DNA of 64,000 nucleotides from Halogeometricum limi (lineage in GTDB: Archaea; Halobacteriota; Halobacteria; Halobacteriales; Haloferacaceae), in NCBI RefSeq assembly GCF_900115785.1, contig NZ_FOYS01000003.1, positions 496,001-560,000 on the forward strand. The letters are read 5' to 3'. Each line of letters starts with the position of its first letter. Within the stretch, counting starts at the first letter, position 1. The position numbers and the translations under genes are program-made. Shown piece by piece: positions 18,002-25,655 of this stretch. The notes beneath the pieces are model-generated. The model did no database searches. It saw nothing but the letters and a program-made list of their open reading frames with translations, and was not told where the DNA came from.

Positions 18002-20263
18002 TCACCAACCGTCGGAGACCGTCTGCCGTCTGGCCGCGTGCTCGGCGTCCGCGCGGGCCAGCGACATCAACACGTCCTGTGCGACGAGTTCCTCCTCGCC
18101 GTCGTCCGGCCGGAGTCGTTCGTACCCGCCGTCGGCGTCCATCACCCACCGTTTCCGGTTGTCGGCGAGGAGCGTCTGGAGAATCGCGTCGAGTTCGTGT
18201 CGAAGCAGTTCGTCTTCGACGGGCGCGACCGCCTCCACCCGCCGGTCGAGGTTGCGCGTCATCCAGTCCGCGGAGCCGATATAGTACTCGGAGTCTCCGG
18301 CGTTGTGGAAGTAGAATATCCGGGAGTGTTCGAGGAAGCGGCCGACGACGCTGGAGACGCTGACCGTCTCGGAGAGCCCCGGGACGCCCGGACGGAGGCG
18401 ACAGATACCGCGCACCACGAGGTCGATGTCGACCCCCGCTTGCGACGCCTCGTACAGTTCGCGGACCATCTGCGGGTCTTCGAGCGAGTTCATCTTCGCG
18501 ACGATGCGGGCGTCTCTCCCGGCGCGGGCGTGGTCCGCCTCGCGGCGGACGAGACGGACGAACGCCTCGCGCATCGTCTCGGGGGCGACGAGCAGTTTCT
18601 CGTACTCGGTGTGGCGAGCGTGACCGGTGAAGAAGTTGAACAGTTTCACGAGGTCCCGGCCCACGTCTCTGTCCGCGGTCAGAAGTCCCAGGTCGGTGTA
18701 CGTCTTCGCCGTCTCGGAGTGGTAGTTGCCGGTGGCGACGTGCGAGTACAACTGCACGCCGTCCGCTTCCTCGCGGACGACGAGGGCCGTCTTCGTGTGC
18801 GTCTTCAGTCCGAGGGTGCCGTAGGCGACGTGGATGCCCTCCTCTTCGAGTCGCTTCACCCATCGGAGGTTGTTCTCCTCGTCGAACCGCGCTTTCAGTT
18901 CGACCATCACCGCCACCTGCTTCTCCCGACTCGCGGCGTCGATGAGCGTGTTGATGACGCTCGAATCCGGCGCGGTGCGGTAGATGGTCGCTTTGATGGC
19001 GAGCACTTTCGGGTCGTTCGCCGCCGCGGCGAGGAACGTCTGGACCGTGCCGGCGAACGAGTGGTACGGGTGGTGGACGAGGACGTCTCCGGACCGAATC
19101 TCGGCGAACAACTCGTCGGGGCGGTCCGGGTCGGAGTCGGCCAACCGCGGGTGCGGTTGCGGCGTCCACTCGGGGAGTCTGAGGTCCGGTCTGTCGACGG
19201 CCGCGAGGTCGAACAGACACCGGTAGTCGATGCGTCCGCGGCGTTCGTACACCTCCTCGTCGCTCACGTCGAGGTGTTCGACCAACAGGTCGCGGACGAA
19301 CGCGGGCGCGTCAGCGTCGAGTTCCAACCTGACCACGGTGGCGAACCGTCGCTGTCTGAGGACGTCCTCGATGCTGTCGACGAGTCCCTCCGCAACCTCC
19401 TCGTTTCGCCGCACTTCGGCGTTACGCGTCACTCTGAAGAGCGACGTGTCCACCACCTCGACGTTCGGAAAGAGCAGGTCGAGGTTCGCACAGATAACGT
19501 CCTCTACGTAGACGAACCGATGGCTGTCGGCGGCGCTCTCCGCCGGGGTCGCCTCGACGTCCGCCGCGTCGACACCGGCCGCGTCGGTGCCGGTCACGTC
19601 GGCGACGGAGACGAGGCGCGGACGGTTCGGCGGCACCTTCACCCGGGAGAAGCGGACGTCGCCCTCCGGGTTGTCGCGGGTGAGGACGGCGACGGAGAGG
19701 CTGAGGTTCGAGATGAACGGGAACGACGCCGCCGGGTCGAACCGCAGGGGAGTCAGCGTCGGCAACACGGACGCCTCGAAGTACGACCGTAGCCCCCGAC
19801 GTTCGGCGGCGGTCAAGTCGCCGTAGTCGAGGATACGGACGCCGGCGTCCGCGAGGGCGGGACGGACCCGTTCGCGATAGCATCGGTCCTGTTCTTCGAG
19901 GAGGCCGTCCGCACGCGACAGGACGGCACGCCACTGCTCGTTCGGCGTCTTTCCGTCTGGCGACAACTCCGTCACGCCGGCGTCTATCTGCTGTTTGAGG
20001 CCGCCGACGCGTTTCATGAAGAACTCGTCGAGGTTGCCGGTGAAGATGGCGAGGAACTTCGCTCGCTCCGCCAGCGGATTCTCGTCGTCGAGGGCTTCGT
20101 GGAGGACGCGGTGGTGAAAGGAGAGTTCGCCGAGTTCGCGGTTGAGATACCACGCCGCGTCCGAGACGCTCGCGTCGTCGGCGTCGAACGCGTCGGGCGC
20201 GTCCGCGGGGGCGATGGACGGCGTCCGGGCGCGAGCGGTCTCCCGCGGGTCCTCCGAGGCCAT
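18002..20263 (-). CDS. ppk1: Polyphosphate kinase 1
   Basis: A 753-residue PPK1 that reversibly transfers ATP gamma-phosphate to polyphosphate. Four domains are present: N-terminal helical (YLNRELGELSFHHRVL), head, and two phospholipase-D-like C domains. The autophosphorylated histidine corresponds to His489 in LKTHTKTALV, and the second essential histidine to His646 in RFLEHSRIFYF. YSHVATGNYH and GSADWMTRNLDRR are further family blocks. An Ala/Asp-rich N-terminal extension is haloarchaeal. A PPP-type phosphatase lies 49 bases upstream on the same strand. Confidence 0.95.
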   Translation of the reverse strand: MASEDPRETARARTPSIAPADAPDAFDADDASVSDAAWYLNRELGELSFHHRVLHEALDDENPLAERAKFLAIFTGNLDEFFMKRVGGLKQQIDAGVTELSPDGKTPNEQWRAVLSRADGLLEEQDRCYRERVRPALADAGVRILDYGDLTAAERRGLRSYFEASVLPTLTPLRFDPAASFPFISNLSLSVAVLTRDNPEGDVRFSRVKVPPNRPRLVSVADVTGTDAAGVDAADVEATPAESAADSHRFVYVEDVICANLDLLFPNVEVVDTSLFRVTRNAEVRRNEEVAEGLVDSIEDVLRQRRFATVVRLELDADAPAFVRDLLVEHLDVSDEEVYERRGRIDYRCLFDLAAVDRPDLRLPEWTPQPHPRLADSDPDRPDELFAEIRSGDVLVHHPYHSFAGTVQTFLAAAANDPKVLAIKATIYRTAPDSSVINTLIDAASREKQVAVMVELKARFDEENNLRWVKRLEEEGIHVAYGTLGLKTHTKTALVVREEADGVQLYSHVATGNYHSETAKTYTDLGLLTADRDVGRDLVKLFNFFTGHARHTEYEKLLVAPETMREAFVRLVRREADHARAGRDARIVAKMNSLEDPQMVRELYEASQAGVDIDLVVRGICRLRPGVPGLSETVSVSSVVGRFLEHSRIFYFHNAGDSEYYIGSADWMTRNLDRRVEAVAPVEDELLRHELDAILQTLLADNRKRWVMDADGGYERLRPDDGEEELVAQDVLMSLARADAEHAARRQTVSDGW

Positions 20264-20312
20264 AACCTACGTCTGTCTCCGGAGTGACTTTACCGGTTCG
20301 CTCGTCGCGGCG

Positions 20313-21005
20313 TCACTGCACCGGCGCGACGGCCGGGTGGACCCACTTCGAGTCTTTCCGCTCTTCGGCCGTCTCCTCGGGGGTCACGGTGACGTACTCG
20401 TCGCCGTACCAGTCGTAGGCGGTGAGTTCGTTGCCGTAGACGCACCCGGTGTCGAGGCCGACGGCGTACCGGCGGTCGACGGGCGCCGAGAGCGGCGTGT
20501 GACCGAAGAAGACCCGACTCGGCCCCTGGTACACTTCCCACCAGTAGGGTTCGTTGCCGTCGTCGTCGGTGAACGAGCGGAAGTTCTCCAGTTCCTCGAC
20601 GGAGTGCTCGTCGAGCGGTTTTCGCGGGTCCACGCCGCCGTGGACGACGAGTGCGCCGTCCCAGGAGATGGCGACCGGAAGCTCGCGAATCCACTCCATA
20701 TCCGCCTCCGAGAGCTCTTCGAGGTGTTTCTCGCCGCGGATGAGTTTCTCCTCGTTGTTGCCGCGGACGGTGAGCATGTTCGGCGCGTCGCGAACCATGG
20801 AGACGACGCCTGCGCTGTCGGGGCCTTTGCGGACGAGGTCACCGACGAACACGACCAGGTCGTCCTCGGTGACGTCGAGTTCGTCGAGCATCTGCTCTAG
20901 CTCCGCTCGACAGCCGTGAACGTCACCGACGACGTAGAGCTGGTCCCAATCGTTCACGTCGACTCGCCGGTGGTTCACGTCTGCGTCGAATACTGGCAGG
21001 CTCAT
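20313..21005 (-). CDS. PPP-family metallophosphoesterase
   Basis: A 230-residue calcineurin-like phosphoesterase similar to PrpE/ApaH and serine/threonine phosphatases. Metal motifs are GDVHGC (residues about 28-33), GDLVRKG, then GNNEEKL where most members have GNHE, and VVHGGV and GHTP later. The His of GNHE, which protonates the leaving group, is therefore Asn. It could still act on polyphosphate, dinucleoside polyphosphates or phosphoproteins. It precedes ppk1 on the same strand, which suggests phosphate or polyphosphate-related work. TATA-like CAATAAAC on the plus strand (21034-21041) reads as GTTTATTG for this gene. Confidence 0.85.
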   Translation of the reverse strand: MSLPVFDADVNHRRVDVNDWDQLYVVGDVHGCRAELEQMLDELDVTEDDLVVFVGDLVRKGPDSAGVVSMVRDAPNMLTVRGNNEEKLIRGEKHLEELSEADMEWIRELPVAISWDGALVVHGGVDPRKPLDEHSVEELENFRSFTDDDGNEPYWWEVYQGPSRVFFGHTPLSAPVDRRYAVGLDTGCVYGNELTAYDWYGDEYVTVTPEETAEERKDSKWVHPAVAPVQ

Positions 21006-21033
21006 CTATCTCTCTGACACGAGGCTACGGAGC

Positions 21034-21041
21034 CAATAAAC
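21034..21041 (-). promoter_or_regulatory. TATA box of the phosphoesterase/ppk1 unit
   Basis: GTTTATTG on the minus strand lies 29-36 bases before the phosphoesterase ATG (21003-21005). It would drive the phosphoesterase and possibly ppk1 and the lipoprotein downstream. Confidence 0.4.
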
Positions 21042-21205
21042 CGTTACTAGGATGCTCCGTGTGTTCTATATAGTCACTCGGGGCGGGTCGGCTCCGGGAC
21101 AGAACGGGTCGTTCGGACGGCGACGGCCGACGTCAAATCGGCGGACGACCCGGCGTCGGCGGTGGGTCCGCAACCTCTTTCATCCGCTCGCGCCAACGAC
21201 GCGTC

Positions 21206-22096
21206 ATGAGCATCGGACCCCTCGACGACGAGACGGTCGAGAAGTATCGGGAGGCCGGACAGATTCTCCGGCAGGTTCTCGACGAAGCGGCCGAGATGGT
21301 CGAACCGGGCGTGACCCACCTCGAAGTCGCCGAGTACTCGGAAGACCGAATCTACGAACTCGCCGACGGCTGTGCCTTTCCCACCAATATCAGCGTGAAC
21401 GAGGAGGCGTCGCACGCCAGCCCCGGACGCGACGACGACACCGAGTTCGGCGAGGACATGGTCTGTCTGGACTGCGGCGTCCACGTCGACGGCTACATCG
21501 CCGACGCCGCCGTGACGGTGGACCTCTCGGGGAACGCGGAACTGAAAGAGGCCGCAGAGGAGGCACTCGACGCCGCCCTCGACGCCGTCGAACCCGGCGC
21601 GCAGACGGGCGCCATCGGCGCGGAGATAGAGGACGTCATCCGCGGCTACGGCTACACGCCGGTGTTGAACCTCTCGGGGCACGGCGTCGCCCGGTGGGAC
21701 GCTCACACGGGGCCGAACGTCCCCAACCGCGGCGCGGAACGCGGCGTCGAACTCGAAGTCGGCGACGTGGTGGCCATCGAACCGTTCGCGACGACGGGGT
21801 CCGGCAAGGTCACCGAAGGCTCGAAAGAGGAGATTTACAGTCTCGAACGGGACCGGTCCGTCCGGAACCGCTCCGCGCGGAAGGTGCTCGACCAGGTGAA
21901 AGACGAGTACAAGACGCTCCCGTTCGCCTCGCGGTGGATAGACGCCCCCCGTGCCGACATCGCCCTCCAGCGACTGAAACAGCAGGGCGTCCTGCACGGC
22001 TACCCGGTTCTGAAGGAAGACGACGGCGAACTCGTCAGTCAGGCCGAACACACGATAGTCGTCACCGAAGACGGCTGTGAGATACTGACCGAGTAG
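21206..22096 (+). CDS. map: Methionine aminopeptidase, type II
   Basis: A 296-residue archaeal type II MetAP, which removes initiator Met from nascent proteins. The five metal ligands are all visible in order: Asp in GVHVDGYIADAAV, Asp ten residues later, His in LSGHGVARW, Glu in VAIEPFATTG and Glu in SQAEHTIVV. The type II insertion (about 60 residues, from KVTEGSKEE to the second His-rich loop) is present. ATG at 21206. Preceded by 200 non-coding bases shared with the divergent phosphoesterase; a TATATA-like string at 21065-21070 lies far from the start. Confidence 0.95.
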   Translation: MSIGPLDDETVEKYREAGQILRQVLDEAAEMVEPGVTHLEVAEYSEDRIYELADGCAFPTNISVNEEASHASPGRDDDTEFGEDMVCLDCGVHVDGYIADAAVTVDLSGNAELKEAAEEALDAALDAVEPGAQTGAIGAEIEDVIRGYGYTPVLNLSGHGVARWDAHTGPNVPNRGAERGVELEVGDVVAIEPFATTGSGKVTEGSKEEIYSLERDRSVRNRSARKVLDQVKDEYKTLPFASRWIDAPRADIALQRLKQQGVLHGYPVLKEDDGELVSQAEHTIVVTEDGCEILTE

Positions 22097-22108
22097 TCCG
22101 CGAAGCGC

Positions 22109-22306
22109 TCAGGCGTTGTTCATCCGCAGGGCGTTCTCCACGCCGCAGAGCGAACAGATGGAGATGCGGTACGGCTCGCGGGAGAACGCCGCGGTGTCGG
22201 GGTTCTTCCCCTCTTCTCGCAGTTCGACCCGGACTCTGTGGACGGTGTCGCGGCCGCAGTCTGTACAGCGTTCGGTCCGTTCCGTAGAGTTGGGGGTCGT
22301 GCTCAT
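22109..22306 (-). CDS. Small zinc beta-ribbon protein (paralogue A)
   Basis: A 65-residue protein with two CxxC knuckles (CTDCGRDT near residue 14 and CSLCGVEN near residue 52) separated by about 35 residues, the pattern of a zinc beta-ribbon. The mid part FSREPYRIS is nearly identical in the neighbouring paralogue. Both end in LRMN(N/D)A. No function is known to me; nucleic-acid binding or a structural regulator role is possible. Immediately downstream (12 bases) is the convergent map stop. Confidence 0.75.
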   Translation of the reverse strand: MSTTPNSTERTERCTDCGRDTVHRVRVELREEGKNPDTAAFSREPYRISICSLCGVENALRMNNA

Positions 22307-22330
22307 CTGTTTCCTATACGCCAGTATCGA

Positions 22331-22342
22331 GCATGAATTTAC
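22331..22342 (-). promoter_or_regulatory. Promoter element shared by the two zinc-ribbon paralogues (copy A)
   Basis: Minus-strand GTAAATTCATGC sits 25-36 bases before the ATG of the gene ending at 22306. The same WAAATTCATRC core is found at the same distance before the second paralogue, so it is likely the TATA/BRE region duplicated with the gene. Confidence 0.45.
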
Positions 22343-22388
22343 TTGCTAGAATCACGAATATCGACGTGCTACCCGGCCGTGCGTCGAG

Positions 22389-22586
22389 TTATGCGTCGTT
22401 CATGCGGAGCGACTCCTCCGTGTCGCAGACGGAACAGACGGTGATTCGGTAGGGCTCTCGCGAGAAGTCGGTCGTCCCCTCGTTGCCGCCCTCCTCTTTG
22501 AGTTCTATCTGTACGCGGTGGCGAGTCTCTCGCTGGCATTCTGTGCACTCCTCTGTGTACTCGTCCGCGTCTGGTGTCGCGCTCAT
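22389..22586 (-). CDS. Small zinc beta-ribbon protein (paralogue B)
   Basis: A 65-residue tandem paralogue of the gene at 22109-22306, equal in length and alignable end to end without gaps. CxxC pairs are CTECQRET and CSVCDTEE. Shared core residues include FSREPYRI and the LRMN-A ending. The frame stays open far upstream (to 23081) only because it is antisense to the HIT gene; the ATG at 22584-22586 is selected from the paralogue alignment and its promoter element. Tandem duplication with divergence of both ribbon and promoter is clear. Confidence 0.75.
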   Translation of the reverse strand: MSATPDADEYTEECTECQRETRHRVQIELKEEGGNEGTTDFSREPYRITVCSVCDTEESLRMNDA

Positions 22587-22609
22587 ACAATTAAATACAT
22601 ACCAGACAC

Positions 22610-22623
22610 GTATGAATTTTGGT
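22610..22623 (-). promoter_or_regulatory. Promoter element shared by the two zinc-ribbon paralogues (copy B)
   Basis: Minus-strand CCAAAATTCATAC lies 24-37 bases before the ATG at 22586 and matches the element before paralogue A in both core sequence and position. Confidence 0.45.
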
Positions 22624-22694
22624 TCTCTAATCACTGAATATTTCTCCGAACTTCGCTCCACGAGAACTAAATCGGCCGCCTGCGAGGTGGCGGT

Positions 22695-23279
22695 ATGGAC
22701 CAGATTTTCGCGCCGTGGCGTATCGACTGGGTCGAACGCGACGGCGACGAGAGCGACGCGGACGGCGCGGGCGAGTGCCCGTTCTGTTCGCTCCCCGACT
22801 CCGAGGACGACCGGGAGTCGAGAATCGTCGCCCGGAGCGACCACGCGTTCGTCCTGTTGAACAACTACCCGTACAATCCGGGCCACGCGATGGTCATCCC
22901 CTACCGCCACACGGGGTCGTGGAGCGACCTGACCGACGCCGAACTGTTGGACCACGCGAAGTTGAAGACGCGGACGCTGGACGCCTTGGACGACGCGCTC
23001 TCGCCGGACGCCGCGAACGCGGGCGAGAACCTCGGCGGCGGCCCGTCCGGCGGGTCTATCGACGACCACCTGCACACGCACGTCGTCCCGCGGTGGGGTG
23101 GCGACACGAACTTCATGCCCGTCGTGAGCGACACGAAGGTCATCGTCGAGGCGTTAGACGACACGTACGAACGACTCCACGAGGCGTTCGCCGCCCAGAG
23201 CGGAGCGACAACCGGGGGGGAGACGGACGCCGTCTCGTTCGAGGACGACCGGGAGTACGACGACGACGGCCCCGCTTGA
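22695..23279 (+). CDS. HIT family nucleotide-binding hydrolase
   Basis: A 194-residue histidine-triad protein. A zinc-type CxxC (CPFCSLP, about residue 28) precedes the domain, and the catalytic HxHxHxx motif is present as HLHTHVVPRW. NYPYNPGHAMVIPYRH is the conserved purine-nucleotide binding segment. This layout matches the Ap4A phosphorylase/HIT-hydrolase group found in archaea and actinobacteria. The acidic tail after about residue 170 is a halophile extension. It acts on AMP-conjugates or dinucleoside polyphosphates; exact substrate is unproven. Confidence 0.9.
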   Translation: MDQIFAPWRIDWVERDGDESDADGAGECPFCSLPDSEDDRESRIVARSDHAFVLLNNYPYNPGHAMVIPYRHTGSWSDLTDAELLDHAKLKTRTLDALDDALSPDAANAGENLGGGPSGGSIDDHLHTHVVPRWGGDTNFMPVVSDTKVIVEALDDTYERLHEAFAAQSGATTGGETDAVSFEDDREYDDDGPA

Positions 23280-23309
23280 TCTCGGCCGCACGCGTTCGTC
23301 TCTCCGACG

Positions 23310-23399
23310 GCCGGTCCGAAGCGTGACGGTGGTCGAACGCGTGCCGGCGGTCCGAAGTGTGCCGACAGCCCGAAGCGTGAGCGTGGCCGGAACCGCGCC
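23310..23399. repeat. Degenerate 18-base tandem repeat, five units
   Basis: Between the HIT gene and the CDF gene, five consecutive 18-base units (23310, 23328, 23346, 23364 and 23382) share a GGTCCGAAGCGTG-like core with point differences. The period is a multiple of three, so a short open frame runs through it on the minus strand, but the residues it would encode are His/Arg-rich and unlike haloarchaeal proteins. I treat it as a non-coding minisatellite. Confidence 0.5.
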
Positions 23400-23456
23400 G
23401 GCGTCGGCGACGGTCGGTCGGAAGTGTCATACTCCTCTGTCGGATACTGTTCGTCG

Positions 23457-24386
23457 ATGAGCGGAGACCGGGGCCGCGTGATGCGGCGAGTCGGGTTCGT
23501 CGTCCTCGGGGTGAACCTCGTCCTCGCACTCGCGAAGGCGGGCGTCTGGTGGTCGACCGGAAGCCTCGCCGTCGGGTCCGAGGCGGTCAACAGCGTCTCC
23601 GACGCCGTCTACAGCGTCATCGTCCTCGCGGGCCTCTACTTGACGACGCAACCGCCGGACTTCGAACACCCGCACGGCCACGAGCGAATCGAGCCGTTCG
23701 TCTCGCTTTTCGTCGCCGTCGGCGTGTTCGCGGCCGGGGCGGGCGTCCTCTGGAACGCGACGACGTCGGTGTTGAACGGCACGTACGGCAACCCCGCCGG
23801 CGCCGCGGGCGTGACGGTTCTCGTCGCCTCCGGCGTCGTGAAGTACGGCCTCTACCGCTACTGTCTCAGCATCGGCGAGCGTGAACACTCGCCCGCCATC
23901 GTCGCGACGGCACTCGACAACCGAAACGACATCCTCACCGCCGGCGCCGCCCTCGTCGGCGTTTTGGGTGCCGGTTTCGGCGTCCCCATCCTCGACCCCA
24001 TCGCGGCCGGCGTCGTCTCCCTCGGCATCGTCTACACGGGGTACGAAATCGTCCGCGACAACGTGAACTACCTCGTCGGCGCGGCCCCCTCCGACGAACT
24101 CACGGCGGAGATTCTCTCGCGCGCCCTCGAACACCCGAACGTCCGCGGCGCGCACGACGTGGTCGCACACTACGTCGGCCCGGAGATAGACGTGAGCCTC
24201 CACATCGAGGTCGAAGGCGACATGACGCTCCTCGAAGCGCACGACATCGAATCCGACGTGGTGACCGCGATACGCGAGTTGCCGGAGGTGGACGACGTCT
24301 TCGTCCACGTCGACCCGAAGGAACTCGGCGAGTGGAAGGAGGACGAACGGACGCGCCTCTACGAACGGCGGACCAGAGAGGAGTGA
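23457..24386 (+). CDS. Cation diffusion facilitator family transporter
   Basis: A 309-residue CDF efflux protein with six predicted helices in the first 205 residues and a ferredoxin-like cytosolic C-terminal domain (DMTLLEAHDIESDV, VDDVFVHVDP). Metal-site residues of the family occur in helix 2 (SVSDAVYS) and helix 5 (NRNDILT); the first His/Asp ligands vary from the Zn type, and EHPHGHERIEPF lies in the loop after helix 2-3. It exports divalent metal (Zn, Mn, Fe or Co). The ATG at 23457 is preferred over a GTG at 23424 that falls next to the repeat tract. Confidence 0.9.
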   Translation: MSGDRGRVMRRVGFVVLGVNLVLALAKAGVWWSTGSLAVGSEAVNSVSDAVYSVIVLAGLYLTTQPPDFEHPHGHERIEPFVSLFVAVGVFAAGAGVLWNATTSVLNGTYGNPAGAAGVTVLVASGVVKYGLYRYCLSIGEREHSPAIVATALDNRNDILTAGAALVGVLGAGFGVPILDPIAAGVVSLGIVYTGYEIVRDNVNYLVGAAPSDELTAEILSRALEHPNVRGAHDVVAHYVGPEIDVSLHIEVEGDMTLLEAHDIESDVVTAIRELPEVDDVFVHVDPKELGEWKEDERTRLYERRTREE

Positions 24387-24398
24387 GTTCGGTCCGAC

Positions 24399-24992
24399 TC
24401 AGAACAGACTGGAGAGGGCGAGTCGAATCCACCCGAGGAACGGGACGCGAACCTGCGCTTTCGCGCGGACCCAGTCGGGGTCGACGGGCGGCGCGAGGCC
24501 CGTCACCTGGTCGTAGCGGGCGTTGTTGTCGCCCTTCGTGATGTAGCCCGCGTTCGGCGCCGGGCAGTTGGCCAGTTCCTCGCAGTCGTCGACGTGACTC
24601 CCGATGGCGTCGGGGTCGGCCTCGTCGTACCAGTTCTCGCCCTCTTCGACGTGGAACTGCGCGCGGTGGATTATCGGCGACCCGACGCGCCCGGGCGGCA
24701 TGTAGACGACGACGTCACCGGCCGCCGAGAACCGGGTGTAGCCGTCGGCTTCGGCGCGCGTGACGATGCCGTGGTCGTCGGCCGCCGCCCCGGCGTAGCG
24801 ACCGACGTCGCTCACGACCACCATGTCGCCGGTGTCGATGTGCGGTTCCATGCTCGGACTCTCGACGGCGACCATCGGCGGCCAGACGCCCGTCAGCGTG
24901 AACAGGAGGGCACCGACGAGGACGACGGCGGCGGCCGTCTGGAGGACGTCGCGGACGTACAGGGGAAGGCGGGGACCCGGTTCGTCGACCAT
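24399..24992 (-). CDS. S26 family signal peptidase (archaeal Sec11 type)
   Basis: A 197-residue type I signal peptidase. An N-terminal transmembrane helix (residues about 17-36) precedes the nucleophile in VESPSMEPH (Ser47). As in ER/archaeal SPases the general base is a His (GSPIIHRAQF) rather than Lys, and ITKGDNNARYDQ supplies the catalytic-region Asp. It cleaves Sec signal peptides on the outer membrane face. The C-terminal hydrophobic VPFLGWIRLALSS segment may be a second anchor. The ATG is at 24990-24992; the longer open frame upstream is antisense to the GNAT gene. Confidence 0.92.
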   Translation of the reverse strand: MVDEPGPRLPLYVRDVLQTAAAVVLVGALLFTLTGVWPPMVAVESPSMEPHIDTGDMVVVSDVGRYAGAAADDHGIVTRAEADGYTRFSAAGDVVVYMPPGRVGSPIIHRAQFHVEEGENWYDEADPDAIGSHVDDCEELANCPAPNAGYITKGDNNARYDQVTGLAPPVDPDWVRAKAQVRVPFLGWIRLALSSLF

Positions 24993-25079
24993 CGACCATG
25001 TGTGAGCGAACGACCGGCAAAAGGGCCGCGGTTCTCGCGGACACCAACTGTCATATCGCCGCGCCGCGTCGGCCGACGC

Positions 25080-25499
25080 ATGGACGACTACGAACTCGTC
25101 CGCGACGTCCCCGACGCCGAGACGTTCTGCGCCCTCCGCGAGGCGGCCGGGATGTCGCCGCGCAGTCTCGACGGTGCCCGCCGCGGCCTCCCGAACACCG
25201 TCTTCGGCGTCCATGTCGACGCCGCGGGCGAGACGGTGGCGATGGCTCGAATCGTCGGTGACTCGGGGACGGTCTATCAGATCACGGACATGGCCGTCCA
25301 CCCCGACCACCAGGGGCGCGGAATCGGCACGCGGATGATGGACGAACTCGTCGCGTACCTCGACCGCGAAGCGCCCGAAGACGCGTACGTGAACCTCCTC
25401 GCCGACGTGGAGGGGTTCTACGAACGCTGGGGATTCGAGTCGACCGCACCCGCCTCGCGAGGGATGTTTCTGCGAACGAACGCCTCGGAGGACCCGTGA
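25080..25499 (+). CDS. GNAT family N-acetyltransferase
   Basis: A 139-residue GCN5-related acetyltransferase. The acetyl-CoA motif is visible as MAVHPDHQGRGIGTRMMDEL, followed by a VNLLADVEGFYERWGF motif B. Substrate not predictable. The stop TGA at 25497-25499 overlaps the GTG start of a 45-residue zinc-ribbon protein (GTGA arrangement), so the two are likely cotranslated. Divergent from the signal peptidase over 87 bases. Confidence 0.9.
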   Translation: MDDYELVRDVPDAETFCALREAAGMSPRSLDGARRGLPNTVFGVHVDAAGETVAMARIVGDSGTVYQITDMAVHPDHQGRGIGTRMMDELVAYLDREAPEDAYVNLLADVEGFYERWGFESTAPASRGMFLRTNASEDP

Positions 25500-25633
25500 G
25501 CGACGCCGACCTGCCGGAACGCTGTCCGCACTGCGGGGCACGAGACTCGATTCGGAAGCGGTACACCACCGGCGGCGGGTGGCGCGCGGAGTATCGCTGT
25601 TCGGAGTGCGGGCGGGCCTACGTACCGGGGTGA
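25496..25633 (+). CDS. 45-residue zinc-ribbon micro-protein coupled to GNAT gene
   Basis: A GTG at 25496-25498 overlaps the acetyltransferase stop (GTGA) and opens a 45-residue frame ending with TGA at 25631-25633. The product has two Cys pairs, CPHCGARDS and CSECGRAY, spaced 24 residues apart, the signature of a zinc ribbon. Codon third positions are almost all G/C. Many haloarchaeal proteins of this size and pattern exist, with largely unknown roles. It could modulate the acetyltransferase or act independently. It is convergent with the methylthiotransferase gene. Confidence 0.7.
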   Translation: MSDADLPERCPHCGARDSIRKRYTTGGGWRAEYRCSECGRAYVPG

Positions 25634-25655
25634 GCGGTGAGAACGGCGTCGCCGG

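Noticed and set aside
17654-19792. A 712-codon plus-strand frame across the lipoprotein and ppk1 genes.
   Set aside because: It is antisense to ppk1, which has complete motifs. The shadow shows no family features and begins inside another gene.
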